From NCBI RefSeq assembly GCF_024666525.1, contig NZ_CP088294.1:1302001-1366000 (forward strand): 64,000 bases of DNA, given 5' to 3'. Positions 48,405 to 57,976 of this stretch are shown one piece after another. Positions within the stretch are counted from its first letter, which is position 1; each line of letters starts with the position of its first letter. Below the pieces are notes generated by a model that saw nothing but the letters and a program-made list of their open reading frames with translations, had not been told where the DNA came from and searched no databases. The stretch comes from Pseudomonas sp. J452 (GTDB taxonomy: Bacteria > Pseudomonadota > Gammaproteobacteria > Pseudomonadales > Pseudomonadaceae). The position numbers were made by a program, and so were the translations under genes.

Positions 48405-49706
48405 ATGTCTTCCGTGCCCTCCAGCGCTGCGCCCGCGGCGCGCCCGTTGAACCGTAGCGATTACAAGACCCTGTCGCTGTCCGCCCTCGGCGGTGCGCTG
48501 GAGTTCTACGACTTCATCATCTTCGTGTTCTTCACGGCGGTGCTCAGCAAGCTGTTCTTCCCCGCCGACATGCCCGAGTGGCTGCGCCAGCTGCAGACCT
48601 TCGGCATTTTCGCCGCCGGCTACCTGGCGCGGCCGCTGGGCGGCATCGTCCTGGCGCACTTTGGCGATCTGCTCGGGCGCAAGCGCATGTTCACCCTGAG
48701 CATCTTCCTGATGGCCGTGCCGACCCTGCTCATGGGTTTGCTGCCGACCTACGCGCAAATTGGCATCTGGGCGCCGCTGGCGCTGCTGGTGCTGCGCGTG
48801 GTGCAGGGCGCGGCGATTGGCGGCGAAGTGCCGGGGGCCTGGGTGTTCGTCGCCGAGCACGTGCCGCCGCGGCACATCGGCTTCGCCTGCAGCACCCTGA
48901 CAGCTGGTCTGACCGTGGGCATCCTGCTCGGTTCGCTGACGGCCAGCCTGATCAACCGGGTGTTCAGCCCGGAAGAGCTGATGGCCTATGCCTGGCGCAT
49001 CCCGTTCCTGGTCGGTGGCCTGTTCGGCCTGATTGCCATGTACTTGCGCCGCTGGCTGCACGAGACTCCGGTGTTCGCCGAGATGCAGCTGCGCCAGACC
49101 CTGGCCGCCGAGCTGCCGCTGAAGACCGTGGTACGCGAGCATCGCCCGGCGGTGATCCTGTGCATGCTGCTGACCTGGGTGCTGTCGGCCGGCATCGTCG
49201 TGGTCATCCTGATGACCCCGACCCTGCTGCAGACCCTGCATGGCTTCAAGCCGGCCGAGGCGCTGCAGGCCAACAGCCTGGCTATCGTCTGCCTGAGCAT
49301 CGGCTGCGTGCTGGCTGGCTGGCTGGCGGATCGCCTCGGTGCCGGGCGAGTGTTCGTCGGTGGCGGCCTGTTGCTGCTGCTCAGCTCCTGGACTTTCTAC
49401 AACAGCCTGGCCAGCCACCCCGAGCTGCTGCTGCCGCTGTATGCCCTGGCCGGTCTGTGCGTGGGCATGATCGGCGCCATCCCGCTGGTGATGGTCAGCG
49501 CCTTCCCGGCGCTGGTGCGCTTCTCCGGGCTGTCGTTCTCCTACAACCTGGCCTACGCCATCTTCGGCGGGCTGACGCCGATCCTGGTCAGCCTGTTATT
49601 GAAGTGGAGCCCGCTGGGCCCGGCCTACTATGTCGGCGCCCTGTGCCTGCTGTTCATGCTGATCGGTGGCTGGCTGTGGCAGCGCCAGCCACAGGCCGCG
49701 ACCTGA
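48405..49706 (+). CDS. MFS metabolite:H+ symporter
   Basis: The 433-residue protein has 12 membrane segments and the MHS-family motifs GALEFYDF, RPLGGIVLAHFGDLLGRKRMF and RWLHETPVF. It probably imports an organic acid such as citrate or a betaine-like compound; the substrate is not determined. It is followed by a terminator and the pst operon. Confidence 0.88.
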   Translation: MSSVPSSAAPAARPLNRSDYKTLSLSALGGALEFYDFIIFVFFTAVLSKLFFPADMPEWLRQLQTFGIFAAGYLARPLGGIVLAHFGDLLGRKRMFTLSIFLMAVPTLLMGLLPTYAQIGIWAPLALLVLRVVQGAAIGGEVPGAWVFVAEHVPPRHIGFACSTLTAGLTVGILLGSLTASLINRVFSPEELMAYAWRIPFLVGGLFGLIAMYLRRWLHETPVFAEMQLRQTLAAELPLKTVVREHRPAVILCMLLTWVLSAGIVVVILMTPTLLQTLHGFKPAEALQANSLAIVCLSIGCVLAGWLADRLGAGRVFVGGGLLLLLSSWTFYNSLASHPELLLPLYALAGLCVGMIGAIPLVMVSAFPALVRFSGLSFSYNLAYAIFGGLTPILVSLLLKWSPLGPAYYVGALCLLFMLIGGWLWQRQPQAAT

Positions 49707-49722
49707 GCGGCAGAAGCACAGA

Positions 49723-49746
49723 AAAAGGCCCGTTCGCGGGCCTTTT
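49723..49746 (+). terminator. Terminator of the MFS gene
   Basis: Perfect stem AAAAGGCCCG-TTCG-CGGGCCTTTT, 17 bp after the stop. Confidence 0.94.
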
Positions 49747-49771
49747 CAGTTTTTCGCCCGCTTTAATCTAA

Positions 49772-49816
49772 TTGTCACAATCCCTTCATAGAGTGTTCAT
49801 ACGGCCTGCAGATACT
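49772..49816 (+). promoter_or_regulatory. Pho box and promoter of pstS
   Basis: Three heptamers spaced 11 bp apart (TTGTCAC, CCTTCAT, TGTTCAT; 49772-49800) resemble the PhoB consensus CTGTCAT. A -10 box GATACT (49811-49816) follows 10 bp later, the normal geometry for a PhoB-activated promoter. Confidence 0.85.
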
Positions 49817-49857
49817 TGGCCCCGTTCAATCCAACACTAGTTTTCCAGGAGCAAGGC

Positions 49858-50826
49858 ATGAAACTGAAGCGTTTGATGGCGGCCATGACTTTCGTCGCCG
49901 CTGGCGTGAGCGCCGCCACTGCGGTAGCCGCTATCGACCCGGCTCTGCCGACCTATGAAAAGACTTCCGGTGTATCGGGCAACCTGTCCAGCGTCGGCTC
50001 CGACTCCCTGGCCAACCTGATGACCCTGTGGGCTGAAGAGTTCAAGAAGGCCTACCCGAACGTCAACATCCAGATCCAGGCCGCCGGTTCCTCCACCGCG
50101 CCGCCCGCTCTGACCGAAGGCACCGCCAACATGGGCCCGATGTCCCGCGCCATGAAGGACAACGAGCTGCAGGCTTTCGAAGAGAAGTACGGCTACAAGC
50201 CGACTGCCATTCCGGTAGCCATCGACGCCCTGGCCGTGTTCGTGCACAAGGACAACCCGATCAAGTCGCTGGACATCGCTCAGGTCGACGCCATCTTCTC
50301 CGGCACCCGCCTGTGCGGCGGCGCCAAGGACATCGCTACCTGGGGTGAGCTGGGTCTGACCGGCGAGTGGGCGAACAAGCCGATTCAGCTGTTCGGTCGC
50401 AACTCGGTATCTGGCACCTACGGTTACTTCAAGGAAGAAGCCCTGTGCAAAGGCGACTTCAAGCCGAACGTCAACGAGCAGCCGGGTTCGGCTTCCGTGG
50501 TCCAGTCGATCTCCAGCACCCTGAACGCCATCGGCTACTCGGGCATCGGCTACAAGACCTCCAGCGTACGTGCCGTACCGCTGTCGAAGAAAGGCGGCGA
50601 AGCCTTTGAAGCCAACGAAGCCAACGCCCTGGCTGGCAAGTTCCCGCTGTCGCGCTTCTTCTACGTCTACGTCAACAAGGCGCCGAACAAGCCGCTGAGC
50701 CCGCTGGACGCCGAGTTCGTCAAGCTGGTGCTGTCCAAGCAAGGTCAGGAAGTGGTGGTGAAGGATGGTTACATCCCGCTGCCGAGCAAAGTGGTCGAGA
50801 AGACCATGAAGGAACTGGGTCTGTAA
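49858..50826 (+). CDS. pstS: Periplasmic phosphate-binding protein PstS
   Basis: The 322-residue receptor has a signal peptide (about 1-24, ending AVAA) and the phosphate loop motifs [29 protein letters not shown] and [12 protein letters not shown]. It delivers inorganic phosphate to PstCA. CAGGAGCAAGGC precedes ATG 49858. Confidence 0.96.
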   Translation: MKLKRLMAAMTFVAAGVSAATAVAAIDPALPTYEKTSGVSGNLSSVGSDSLANLMTLWAEEFKKAYPNVNIQIQAAGSSTAPPALTEGTANMGPMSRAMKDNELQAFEEKYGYKPTAIPVAIDALAVFVHKDNPIKSLDIAQVDAIFSGTRLCGGAKDIATWGELGLTGEWANKPIQLFGRNSVSGTYGYFKEEALCKGDFKPNVNEQPGSASVVQSISSTLNAIGYSGIGYKTSSVRAVPLSKKGGEAFEANEANALAGKFPLSRFFYVYVNKAPNKPLSPLDAEFVKLVLSKQGQEVVVKDGYIPLPSKVVEKTMKELGL

Positions 50827-50919
50827 TACAGCCCGGCAGTGCCGGCGGGCCACAAGCCCACCGCACAACCCGCAGCGCCCGCTACTCTTTGGAGTCGCGG
50901 GCGTTGTTGCGTCACCCGA

Positions 50920-50953
50920 CTGTAATCTTTCTGTCACACAAGGCGGATAGATT
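50920..50953 (+). promoter_or_regulatory. Second Pho box, upstream of pstC
   Basis: CTGTAAT-CTTT-CTGTCAC (50920-50937) matches the PhoB half-sites at 6 of 7 each. A possible -10 box TAGATT (50948-50953) follows 10 bp later. It suggests that pstCAB-phoU has its own PhoB-dependent promoter besides readthrough from pstS. Confidence 0.8.
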
Positions 50954-51007
50954 TAGGCTCCTGCTCAAATCAGGGGTGCGCGTGCGCAACCGCCCAGAGA
51001 ATTTCGC

Positions 51008-53293
51008 ATGAACGACTTGGCCAACGACTCCATGACCGCTTCCTCGAACAACAGCCAACGGCTGGACTTCAACACCCCGGCCCTGCTGCGCAAGCGCCGC
51101 ATCCGCGCGCTCAAGGACCGCCTGGCGCGCTGGTACGTGTCCATCGGTGGCTTGGCCGTGCTGGGTGCGATCACCCTGATCTTCTTCTATCTGGCCCATG
51201 TGGTGCTGCCGATGTTCGCCGGCGCCGAGCTGGAGGCGCGCAAGGCCCAGCAGCCAGCCTGGCTGGCCGGGCAGGGCGAGGCCCTGTTGCTGGCTGTGGA
51301 AGAGCAGAACAAGGTGGCCATGCGCCTCAGCCGCACCGGCCAGGTGCAGTTCTTCGAAGTCAAGGACAGCACTGCCCTGAAGAATTACCAGCTGGCCCTG
51401 CCGGCAGGCGCCAGCATCAGCTCGGTGAGCCAGGACCAACCCGGCAGCCGCCGTGTGGTGCTCGGTCTATCCACTGGCCAGGTGCTGGTGTTCCAGCACG
51501 ACTACAAGGTCAGCTACCCGGACAACGTCAAGACCATCACCCCGGTCATCTCCTATCCCTTCGGTGAAACGCCGCTGAGCCTGGATAGCCAGGGCCGTGC
51601 CCTGGAGCACGTGACGCTCAGCCAGAACGGCGAGACCCTGATGCTCAGCGCCTCCACCGGTGCCGAGCTGCATGTGCTGTCGATCACCCGCGAAGAGAAC
51701 ATGCTGACCGGGGAAACCACCCAGAACGAGGAACGCATCGCCCTGCCGCAGATCGCCGAGCCGATCAAGGCGCTGGTCATCGATCCGCGACAGATGTGGC
51801 TGTACGTGATCAACGGCAAGGCCACTGCGGATGTCTTCGACCTGCGCAGCAAGGCCCTCAATGGCCGCTACAAGCTGCTCGAGGGCGAAGCCGAGGTGAC
51901 CACGGTGACCCAGCTGCTCGGCGGCATCTCGCTGATGGTCGGCGACAGCAAGGGCGGCATCGCCCAGTGGTTCATGGTCCGCGACAGCGACGGCAAGGCC
52001 GAACTGACGCGCATCCGTGACTTCCAGCTGGCCGATAGCGCGGTTATCCAGATCCTCCCGGAAGAACGTCGCAAAGGTTTCCTCGCCCTGGATGCCGCCG
52101 GCACCCTGGGTATTTTCCACAGCACCGCGCACCGCACCCTGCTCACCGAGCAGGTCGCCGAGGGCGCCGGTGTGGCGGCACTGTCACCGCGCGCCAACCG
52201 CGTGCTGGTCGAGTCCCAGGGCCAGGTTCAGCGTTTCGTGGTCGACAACCCGCACCCGGAGATTTCCTGGAGCGCACTGTGGGGCAAGGTCTGGTACGAG
52301 AGCTATGACGAGCCGAAATACGTCTGGCAGTCGACCTCGGCCAACACCGACTTCGAGCCCAAGCTGAGCCTGTCGCCGCTGACCTTCGGCACCCTCAAGG
52401 CGGCCTTCTACGCCATGCTGCTAGCCGCGCCGCTGGCCATCTGCGCGGCGATCTACACCGCCTACTTCATGGCCCCGGCCATGCGCCGCAAGGTCAAGCC
52501 GGTGATCGAGCTGATGGAGGCGCTGCCAACGGTGATTCTCGGCTTCTTCGCCGGCCTGTTCCTCGCACCCTATGTGGAAGGCCACCTGCCGGGCATCTTC
52601 AGCCTGCTGTTGCTCACGCCGATCGGCATCCTGCTCGCCGCCTATGGCTGGAGCCGCCTGCCGGAGAAGATCCGTCTGCTGATCCCGGATGGCTGGGAAG
52701 CGGCGCTGCTGATTCCGGTGATCCTGCTGATCGGTGCCGGTTCGCTGGGCATGAGCGGTCACCTGGAAAACTGGTTCTTCGGCGGCGACATGCGCCTGTG
52801 GATCAGCAATGACCTGGGTATCGCCTTCGACCAGCGCAACGCCCTGGTGGTCGGCCTGGCCATGGGCTTCGCGGTGATCCCGAACATCTACTCGATCGCC
52901 GAAGACGCCGTGTTCAGCGTACCGAAGAGCCTGACCTTCGGTTCCCTGGCCCTCGGCGCCACGCCCTGGCAGACCCTGACTCGTGTGGTGATCCTCACCG
53001 CCAGCCCGGGCATCTTCTCGGCGCTGATGATCGGTATGGGCCGTGCGGTCGGCGAAACCATGATCGTGCTGATGGCCACCGGCAACACGCCGATCATGGA
53101 AATGAACATCTTCGAAGGCCTGCGCACCCTGGCCGCCAACGTGGCGGTGGAAATGCCGGAGTCGGAAGTCGGCAGTACCCACTACCGCGTGCTGTTCCTC
53201 GCCGCGCTGGTGCTGCTGAGTTTCACCTTCGTGATGAACACACTGGCGGAGATGATCCGTACCCGCCTGCGCAAGAAATACGCGTCGCTCTGA
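51008..53293 (+). CDS. pstC: Phosphate ABC permease PstC, long form
   Basis: The 761-residue protein is more than twice the length of E. coli PstC. After one membrane segment (about 43-66) comes a roughly 390-residue periplasmic beta-rich domain resembling repeated propeller blades (VVLGLSTGQVLVFQHD, LMVGDSKGGIAQW). The usual permease with six segments follows (about 465-750; EAA loop GATPWQTLTRVVI). Long PstC proteins are known in Pseudomonas. Confidence 0.94.
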   Translation: MNDLANDSMTASSNNSQRLDFNTPALLRKRRIRALKDRLARWYVSIGGLAVLGAITLIFFYLAHVVLPMFAGAELEARKAQQPAWLAGQGEALLLAVEEQNKVAMRLSRTGQVQFFEVKDSTALKNYQLALPAGASISSVSQDQPGSRRVVLGLSTGQVLVFQHDYKVSYPDNVKTITPVISYPFGETPLSLDSQGRALEHVTLSQNGETLMLSASTGAELHVLSITREENMLTGETTQNEERIALPQIAEPIKALVIDPRQMWLYVINGKATADVFDLRSKALNGRYKLLEGEAEVTTVTQLLGGISLMVGDSKGGIAQWFMVRDSDGKAELTRIRDFQLADSAVIQILPEERRKGFLALDAAGTLGIFHSTAHRTLLTEQVAEGAGVAALSPRANRVLVESQGQVQRFVVDNPHPEISWSALWGKVWYESYDEPKYVWQSTSANTDFEPKLSLSPLTFGTLKAAFYAMLLAAPLAICAAIYTAYFMAPAMRRKVKPVIELMEALPTVILGFFAGLFLAPYVEGHLPGIFSLLLLTPIGILLAAYGWSRLPEKIRLLIPDGWEAALLIPVILLIGAGSLGMSGHLENWFFGGDMRLWISNDLGIAFDQRNALVVGLAMGFAVIPNIYSIAEDAVFSVPKSLTFGSLALGATPWQTLTRVVILTASPGIFSALMIGMGRAVGETMIVLMATGNTPIMEMNIFEGLRTLAANVAVEMPESEVGSTHYRVLFLAALVLLSFTFVMNTLAEMIRTRLRKKYASL

Positions 53294-53308
53294 GAGCTGG
53301 GAAGGTAG

Positions 53309-54991
53309 ATGTCCGTGAAAACCAAAGAGCAAAACCTCAAGTCCTGGTTCAAGAGTGGCGCGCCGTGGGTGTGGATGACCGCCGGTGGCGTGTCCATCGC
53401 GGTGATCATGACCATCGGCCTGCTGGCCGTGATCGCCACCCGCGGCCTCGGCCACTTCTGGCCGGCCGACGTGATCGAGGCCGATTACCAGGTGCCGGGC
53501 GAAGCGCCGCGCGTTCTCGCCGGTGAGCTGGTGCAGAAAGAGGAAGTGCCGCGCGCACGCCTGGCCGCTGCCGGCCTGCCGGTGGATGTGAAGGGCGGCG
53601 AGTTCATGACCCGCGAGCTGCTCAAGGTCGGCAACCGCGAAGTGTTCGGCGCCGACTTCAGCTGGATCGTGGCCGAGTGGAGCAGCAACCCGCGCACCCC
53701 GGCCAACCTGCTGGTCATGGAGCGCCGCGAGTGGGGCAACTTCTATGGCTACCTGGTCAACGTCAAGCAGAGCGGCGAGCTGGTCGCCGAGGGTGACGCT
53801 GCCTGGGATGAGCTGCAACAGCGCATCATCCGCATCGACGAGCTGCACGCGCAGATCGCCAAGCTGGAGAAGAAGGACATCGGCCGCATCAACGCCGGCC
53901 TCGAGCGCCTGCGCCTGCAGACCCGTCGCCTGGAGCTGGACGGCCAGCTGGATGCCACTGCCCAGGCTGACCTGGATGCCCAGCGTGCCGAGTGGGATGC
54001 CCAGTACAAGGTGCTGGAAGCCCAGCTGATCGAACTCAACACGGCGTTCAACCGCGACAGCGTGACGCTGAAGACGGTCGACGGCCGTGAGGTGGAAATC
54101 AGCCTGGGCAAGGTGGTGCGTGCCTTCCAGCCGAACGCCATGGGCACCTTCGACAAGCTCGGCTTCTACTTCGCCAAGCTGTGGGAGTTCGTCAGCGACG
54201 AGCCGCGTGAGGCCAACACCGAGGGCGGCATCTTCCCGGCCATCTTCGGCACGGTGATGATGACCCTGATCATGGCGGTGATCGTTACCCCGTTCGGCGT
54301 GCTGGCGGCCATCTACCTGCGCGAGTACGCCAAGCAGGGGCCGATGACCCGCATCATCCGCATCGCCGTGAACAACCTGGCCGGCGTCCCGGCGATCGTC
54401 TACGGCGTGTTCGGCCTGGGCTTCTTCGTCTATGTGCTGGGCGGCTCGATCGACAGCCTGTTCTTCGCCGAAGCGGCGCCGGCGCCGACCTTCGGTACCC
54501 CCGGTCTGCTGTGGGCTTCGCTGACCCTGGCGATCCTCGCCGTGCCGGTGGTGATCGTCGCCACCGAAGAAGGCCTGGCGCGTATCCCGCGGGCCCTGCG
54601 CGAAGGTTCCCTGGCCCTCGGCGCGACCAAGGCCGAGACCCTGTGGAAAGTGGTGCTGCCGATGGCCAGCCCGGCCATGATGACCGGCCTGATTCTCGCC
54701 GTGGCGCGTGCCGCCGGCGAAGTGGCGCCGCTGATGCTGGTGGGCGTGGTCAAGCTGGCACCGAGCCTGCCGGTAGACGGCAACTACCCGTACCTGCACC
54801 TCGACCAGAAGATCATGCACCTGGGCTTCCACATCTACGACGTCGGCTTCCAGAGCCCCAACGTCGAGGCAGCGCGCCCGCTGGTATACGCCACGGCGCT
54901 GCTGCTGGTGCTGGTCATCGCCCTGCTCAACCTGAGTGCAGTGTTCATCCGTAACCACCTGCGCGAGAAGTACAAGGCGCTGGATCATTAA
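53309..54991 (+). CDS. pstA: Phosphate ABC permease PstA, long form
   Basis: The 560-residue protein has one N-terminal membrane segment, a periplasmic and coiled-coil stretch (about 130-260; LEKKDIGRINAGLERLRLQ) and the permease domain with five or six segments (about 300-555; EGSLALGATKAETLW EAA loop). GGAAGG precedes ATG 53309. It lies 15 bp after pstC. Confidence 0.94.
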   Translation: MSVKTKEQNLKSWFKSGAPWVWMTAGGVSIAVIMTIGLLAVIATRGLGHFWPADVIEADYQVPGEAPRVLAGELVQKEEVPRARLAAAGLPVDVKGGEFMTRELLKVGNREVFGADFSWIVAEWSSNPRTPANLLVMERREWGNFYGYLVNVKQSGELVAEGDAAWDELQQRIIRIDELHAQIAKLEKKDIGRINAGLERLRLQTRRLELDGQLDATAQADLDAQRAEWDAQYKVLEAQLIELNTAFNRDSVTLKTVDGREVEISLGKVVRAFQPNAMGTFDKLGFYFAKLWEFVSDEPREANTEGGIFPAIFGTVMMTLIMAVIVTPFGVLAAIYLREYAKQGPMTRIIRIAVNNLAGVPAIVYGVFGLGFFVYVLGGSIDSLFFAEAAPAPTFGTPGLLWASLTLAILAVPVVIVATEEGLARIPRALREGSLALGATKAETLWKVVLPMASPAMMTGLILAVARAAGEVAPLMLVGVVKLAPSLPVDGNYPYLHLDQKIMHLGFHIYDVGFQSPNVEAARPLVYATALLLVLVIALLNLSAVFIRNHLREKYKALDH

Positions 54992-55056
54992 TCAATTGCG
55001 TCGCCCTGGCAGTGGCCGGGGCGGCAGGCATGAATTGTTAGCGTAGGGAGCATCCC

Positions 55057-55890
55057 ATGCAGCACGAAGTACAGACTCACGGCATCAACATGGCGGCCCT
55101 CGGTCGCGAGAAGCAGGGCCTCAACCTGGCCCAGGAAACCGTGGCCCTGCAGGTGCCCGGTCTCAATCTGTTCTATGGCGACAAGCAGGCTCTGTTCGAC
55201 GTCAGCCTGAACATCCCCAAACAGCGTGTCACCGCCTTCATCGGCCCGTCCGGTTGCGGTAAGTCGACCCTGCTGCGCACCTTCAACCGGATGAACGATC
55301 TGGTCGACGGCTGCCGCGTGGACGGCCAGATCCTCCTCGACGGCCATGACATCTACAGCAAGAGCGAAGACGTCGCCGAGCTGCGTCGCCGTGTTGGCAT
55401 GGTGTTCCAGAAGCCCAACCCGTTCCCCAAGAGCATCTACGAGAACGTGGTCTACGGCCTGCGCATCCAGGGCATCAACCAGAAGCGCGTGCTCGACGAA
55501 GCAGTGGAGTGGGGCCTGAAGAGCGCCGCCCTGTGGGACGAAGTGAAGGACCGCCTGCACGAATCCGCCCTCGGCCTGTCCGGCGGCCAGCAGCAGCGCC
55601 TGGTGATCGCCCGTACCGTGGCGGTGCAGCCGGAAGTGCTGCTGCTCGACGAGCCCTGCTCGGCGCTCGACCCGATCTCCACCCTCAAGGTCGAAGAGCT
55701 GATCTACGAGCTGAAGAGCAAGTACACCATCGTCATCGTTACCCACAACATGCAGCAGGCGGCGCGCGTCTCCGACTACACCGCGTTCATGTACATGGGC
55801 AAGCTGATCGAGTTCGGTGATACCGATACCCTGTTCACCAATCCGGCCAAGAAGCAGACCGAAGATTACATCACCGGTCGCTACGGCTAG
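55057..55890 (+). CDS. pstB: Phosphate ABC ATPase PstB
   Basis: The 277-residue ATPase has Walker [11 protein letters not shown]-loop [15 protein letters not shown], signature [14 protein letters not shown], Walker [14 protein letters not shown] and H-loop [14 protein letters not shown] precedes ATG 55057. It powers phosphate import through PstCA and, with PhoU, signals to PhoR. Confidence 0.97.
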   Translation: MQHEVQTHGINMAALGREKQGLNLAQETVALQVPGLNLFYGDKQALFDVSLNIPKQRVTAFIGPSGCGKSTLLRTFNRMNDLVDGCRVDGQILLDGHDIYSKSEDVAELRRRVGMVFQKPNPFPKSIYENVVYGLRIQGINQKRVLDEAVEWGLKSAALWDEVKDRLHESALGLSGGQQQRLVIARTVAVQPEVLLLDEPCSALDPISTLKVEELIYELKSKYTIVIVTHNMQQAARVSDYTAFMYMGKLIEFGDTDTLFTNPAKKQTEDYITGRYG

Positions 55891-56041
55891 CCCGCCGGCT
55901 ATGGCAAATCGCGCTGCGCTTCGTCGGCGGCGCTTGCCGTACTAGTTGTACTGTCTGCGCGCCGCCTCCTCGCTCAGCACGATTTTCCAAAGGCCGGCAC
56001 GTTTCGATAAGCATTCCATCCAGTTTCGCAAGGGCTCGACC

Positions 56042-56776
56042 ATGATCAACAAAGACAGCCTCACCCATCACATCTCCCAGCAGTTCAACGCCGAGCTGGA
56101 GGAAGTGCGCAGCCACCTCCTGGCGATGGGCGGCCTGGTCGAGAAGCAGGTCAACGACGCGGTCACCGCGCTGATCGACGCCGACTCGGGCCTGGCCCAG
56201 CAGGTGCGCGAGATCGATGACCAGATCAACCAGATGGAGCGCAACATCGACGAGGAATGCCTGCGCATCCTCGCCCGCCGCCAGCCGGCCGCTTCCGACC
56301 TGCGCCTGATCATCAGCATCTCCAAGTCGGTGATCGACCTGGAGCGCATCGGCGACGAGTCGGCGAAGATCGCCAAGCGCGCCATCCTGCTGTGCGAGGA
56401 AGGCGAAGCGCCGCGTGGTTATGTCGAAGTGCGGCATATCGGCGATCAGGTGCGCAAGATGGTGCAGGAGGCGCTGGACGCCTTCGCCCGCTTCGACGCC
56501 GACCTGGCCCTGTCGGTGGCGCAGTACGACAAGACCATCGACCGCGAGTACAAGACCGCCCTGCGCGAGCTGGTCACCTACATGATGGAAGACCCGCGCT
56601 CGATCACCCGCGTGCTCAACGTGATCTGGGTGCTGCGCTCGCTGGAACGCATCGGCGACCACGCGCGCAACATCGCCGAACTGGTGATCTACCTGGTGCG
56701 CGGTACCGACGTACGGCACATGGGCCTGGCGCGCATGCAGGAAGAAGTGCAGGGCACCGGCAAGACCAAGGAATAA
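56042..56776 (+). CDS. phoU: Phosphate signalling protein PhoU
   Basis: The 244-residue protein consists of two three-helix repeats with the metal-binding motifs DLERIGDESAKIA and SLERIGDHARNIAE. It restrains PhoR kinase activity when phosphate is plentiful. It follows pstB by 151 bp. Confidence 0.96.
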   Translation: MINKDSLTHHISQQFNAELEEVRSHLLAMGGLVEKQVNDAVTALIDADSGLAQQVREIDDQINQMERNIDEECLRILARRQPAASDLRLIISISKSVIDLERIGDESAKIAKRAILLCEEGEAPRGYVEVRHIGDQVRKMVQEALDAFARFDADLALSVAQYDKTIDREYKTALRELVTYMMEDPRSITRVLNVIWVLRSLERIGDHARNIAELVIYLVRGTDVRHMGLARMQEEVQGTGKTKE

Positions 56777-56882
56777 GCGCACTGCAGGGCCGGTCGTCAC
56801 TCGGGTAATCCCTGAGTGATCGCGGTTGGCCTTGGGCCATCATCCGCGGCTATGCTTGTGAGCATTGTCGCAGGAGTGGCCG

Positions 56883-57797
56883 ATGAGCAAAGTCAGTGTG
56901 CTGGTGGTGGACGACGCAACCTTTATCCGTGACCTGGTGAAGAAGGGGCTGCGCGACCATTTCCCCGGTATCCAGATCGAAGAAGCGATCAATGGACGCA
57001 AGGCCCAGCAGATGCTGAGCCGGCAGCCGGTCGACCTGATCCTCTGCGACTGGGAAATGCCTGAGCTGTCGGGCCTCGAACTGCTCACCTGGTGCCGCGA
57101 GCAGGACAGCCTGAAGATCGTGCCCTTCATCATGGTCACCAGCCGGGGCGACAAGGAAAACGTCGTGCAGGCGATCCAGGCCGGCGTTTCCGACTTCATC
57201 GGCAAGCCGTTTTCCAACGAGCAACTGATCACCAAGGTGAAGAAGGCCCTGCACCGTGCCGGCAAGCTGCAGGCCCTGGCCGCCAGCGCGCCGCCGAAGA
57301 TGCTCAGCACGGGCAGCTTTGCCAATGATTCGCTGACTGCCCTGACCGGCGGTAAGAACGAAGTGGTCAAGCCGGCAGCCAAGGCTGCCGCGCCGGTTGC
57401 CGCCGCAGGCTTCGCCAAGCCAGCAGCGGCCGCCAAGCCGGCTGCCGGCAGCGCCCCGGCCGGCCGTGGCCAGGGTCAGCTACGCCTGCCCGGCGGCAAC
57501 ATGGACTGCGTGATCAAGGCCCTGAGCCTCAAGGAGGCACTGCTGGTGGTCAGGCGCGGCGAGCCGTTGCCGCAGGTGCTGGAAAGCGCAGTACTCGACC
57601 TGGAGCAGGGCGAGGCCGCCGAAACGGCGCGGCTCAACGGCTATCTGCACGCGGTGGCGGCGCTGGAGCCGAAGCCAGATAGCGAATGGCTGCAGGTCAC
57701 CTTCAAGTTCGTCGACCGCGATCCACAGAAGCTCGACTACCTGTCGCGCCTGATCGCCCGTGGCAGCGCGCAGAAGCATTTCAGCCCTGGCGCGTAG
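56883..57797 (+). CDS. Response regulator with C-terminal PilZ-like region
   Basis: The 304-residue protein has a receiver domain (about 3-122; DD of VVDDATF, Asp of LCDWEMP, Lys of GKPFSN), an Ala/Pro/Lys linker (about 165-200) and a roughly 100-residue C-terminal region ending in VTFKFVDRDPQKLDYLSRLIARG. That pattern resembles a PilZ-like fold, with uncertainty. In Pseudomonas it commonly follows phoU. No helix-turn-helix is present. Confidence 0.85.
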   Translation: MSKVSVLVVDDATFIRDLVKKGLRDHFPGIQIEEAINGRKAQQMLSRQPVDLILCDWEMPELSGLELLTWCREQDSLKIVPFIMVTSRGDKENVVQAIQAGVSDFIGKPFSNEQLITKVKKALHRAGKLQALAASAPPKMLSTGSFANDSLTALTGGKNEVVKPAAKAAAPVAAAGFAKPAAAAKPAAGSAPAGRGQGQLRLPGGNMDCVIKALSLKEALLVVRRGEPLPQVLESAVLDLEQGEAAETARLNGYLHAVAALEPKPDSEWLQVTFKFVDRDPQKLDYLSRLIARGSAQKHFSPGA

Positions 57798-57854
57798 CCG
57801 CATGCAATCCGGGAGGCAGGCCGCTCCGCCCCCGGATTGCATCCGGGCTACGGG
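57795..57854. repeat. Dispersed GCAATCCGGG...CCCGGATTGC palindrome
   Basis: Arms TAGCCGCATGCAATCCGGG and CCCGGATTGCATCCGGGCTA flank a GC-rich centre. It is the same family as 26890-26954 and lies directly after the response regulator stop. Confidence 0.85.
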
Positions 57855-57976
57855 TCACCGCGACCGACGGCGGTGAGCCCGGTCACAGCGCGACCCTTCG
57901 TGGCTCGCACGTGCTGGCTGGCGCTGCTAGTCTTGCTAACCCCGGATACCCAAAAACCACTCGATCCGTGACAGTC

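Noticed and set aside
52421..54988. Very long open frame (855 codons) on the minus strand opposite pstC/pstA
   Set aside because: It mirrors strongly coding plus-strand genes. High GC with G/C in third positions creates antisense open frames; the translation is His/Gln/Asp-rich low-complexity sequence with no domain.
51008..54991. Overlong PstC and PstA as gene fusions
   Set aside because: Long forms with periplasmic insertions are, as far as I recall, normal in Pseudomonas.
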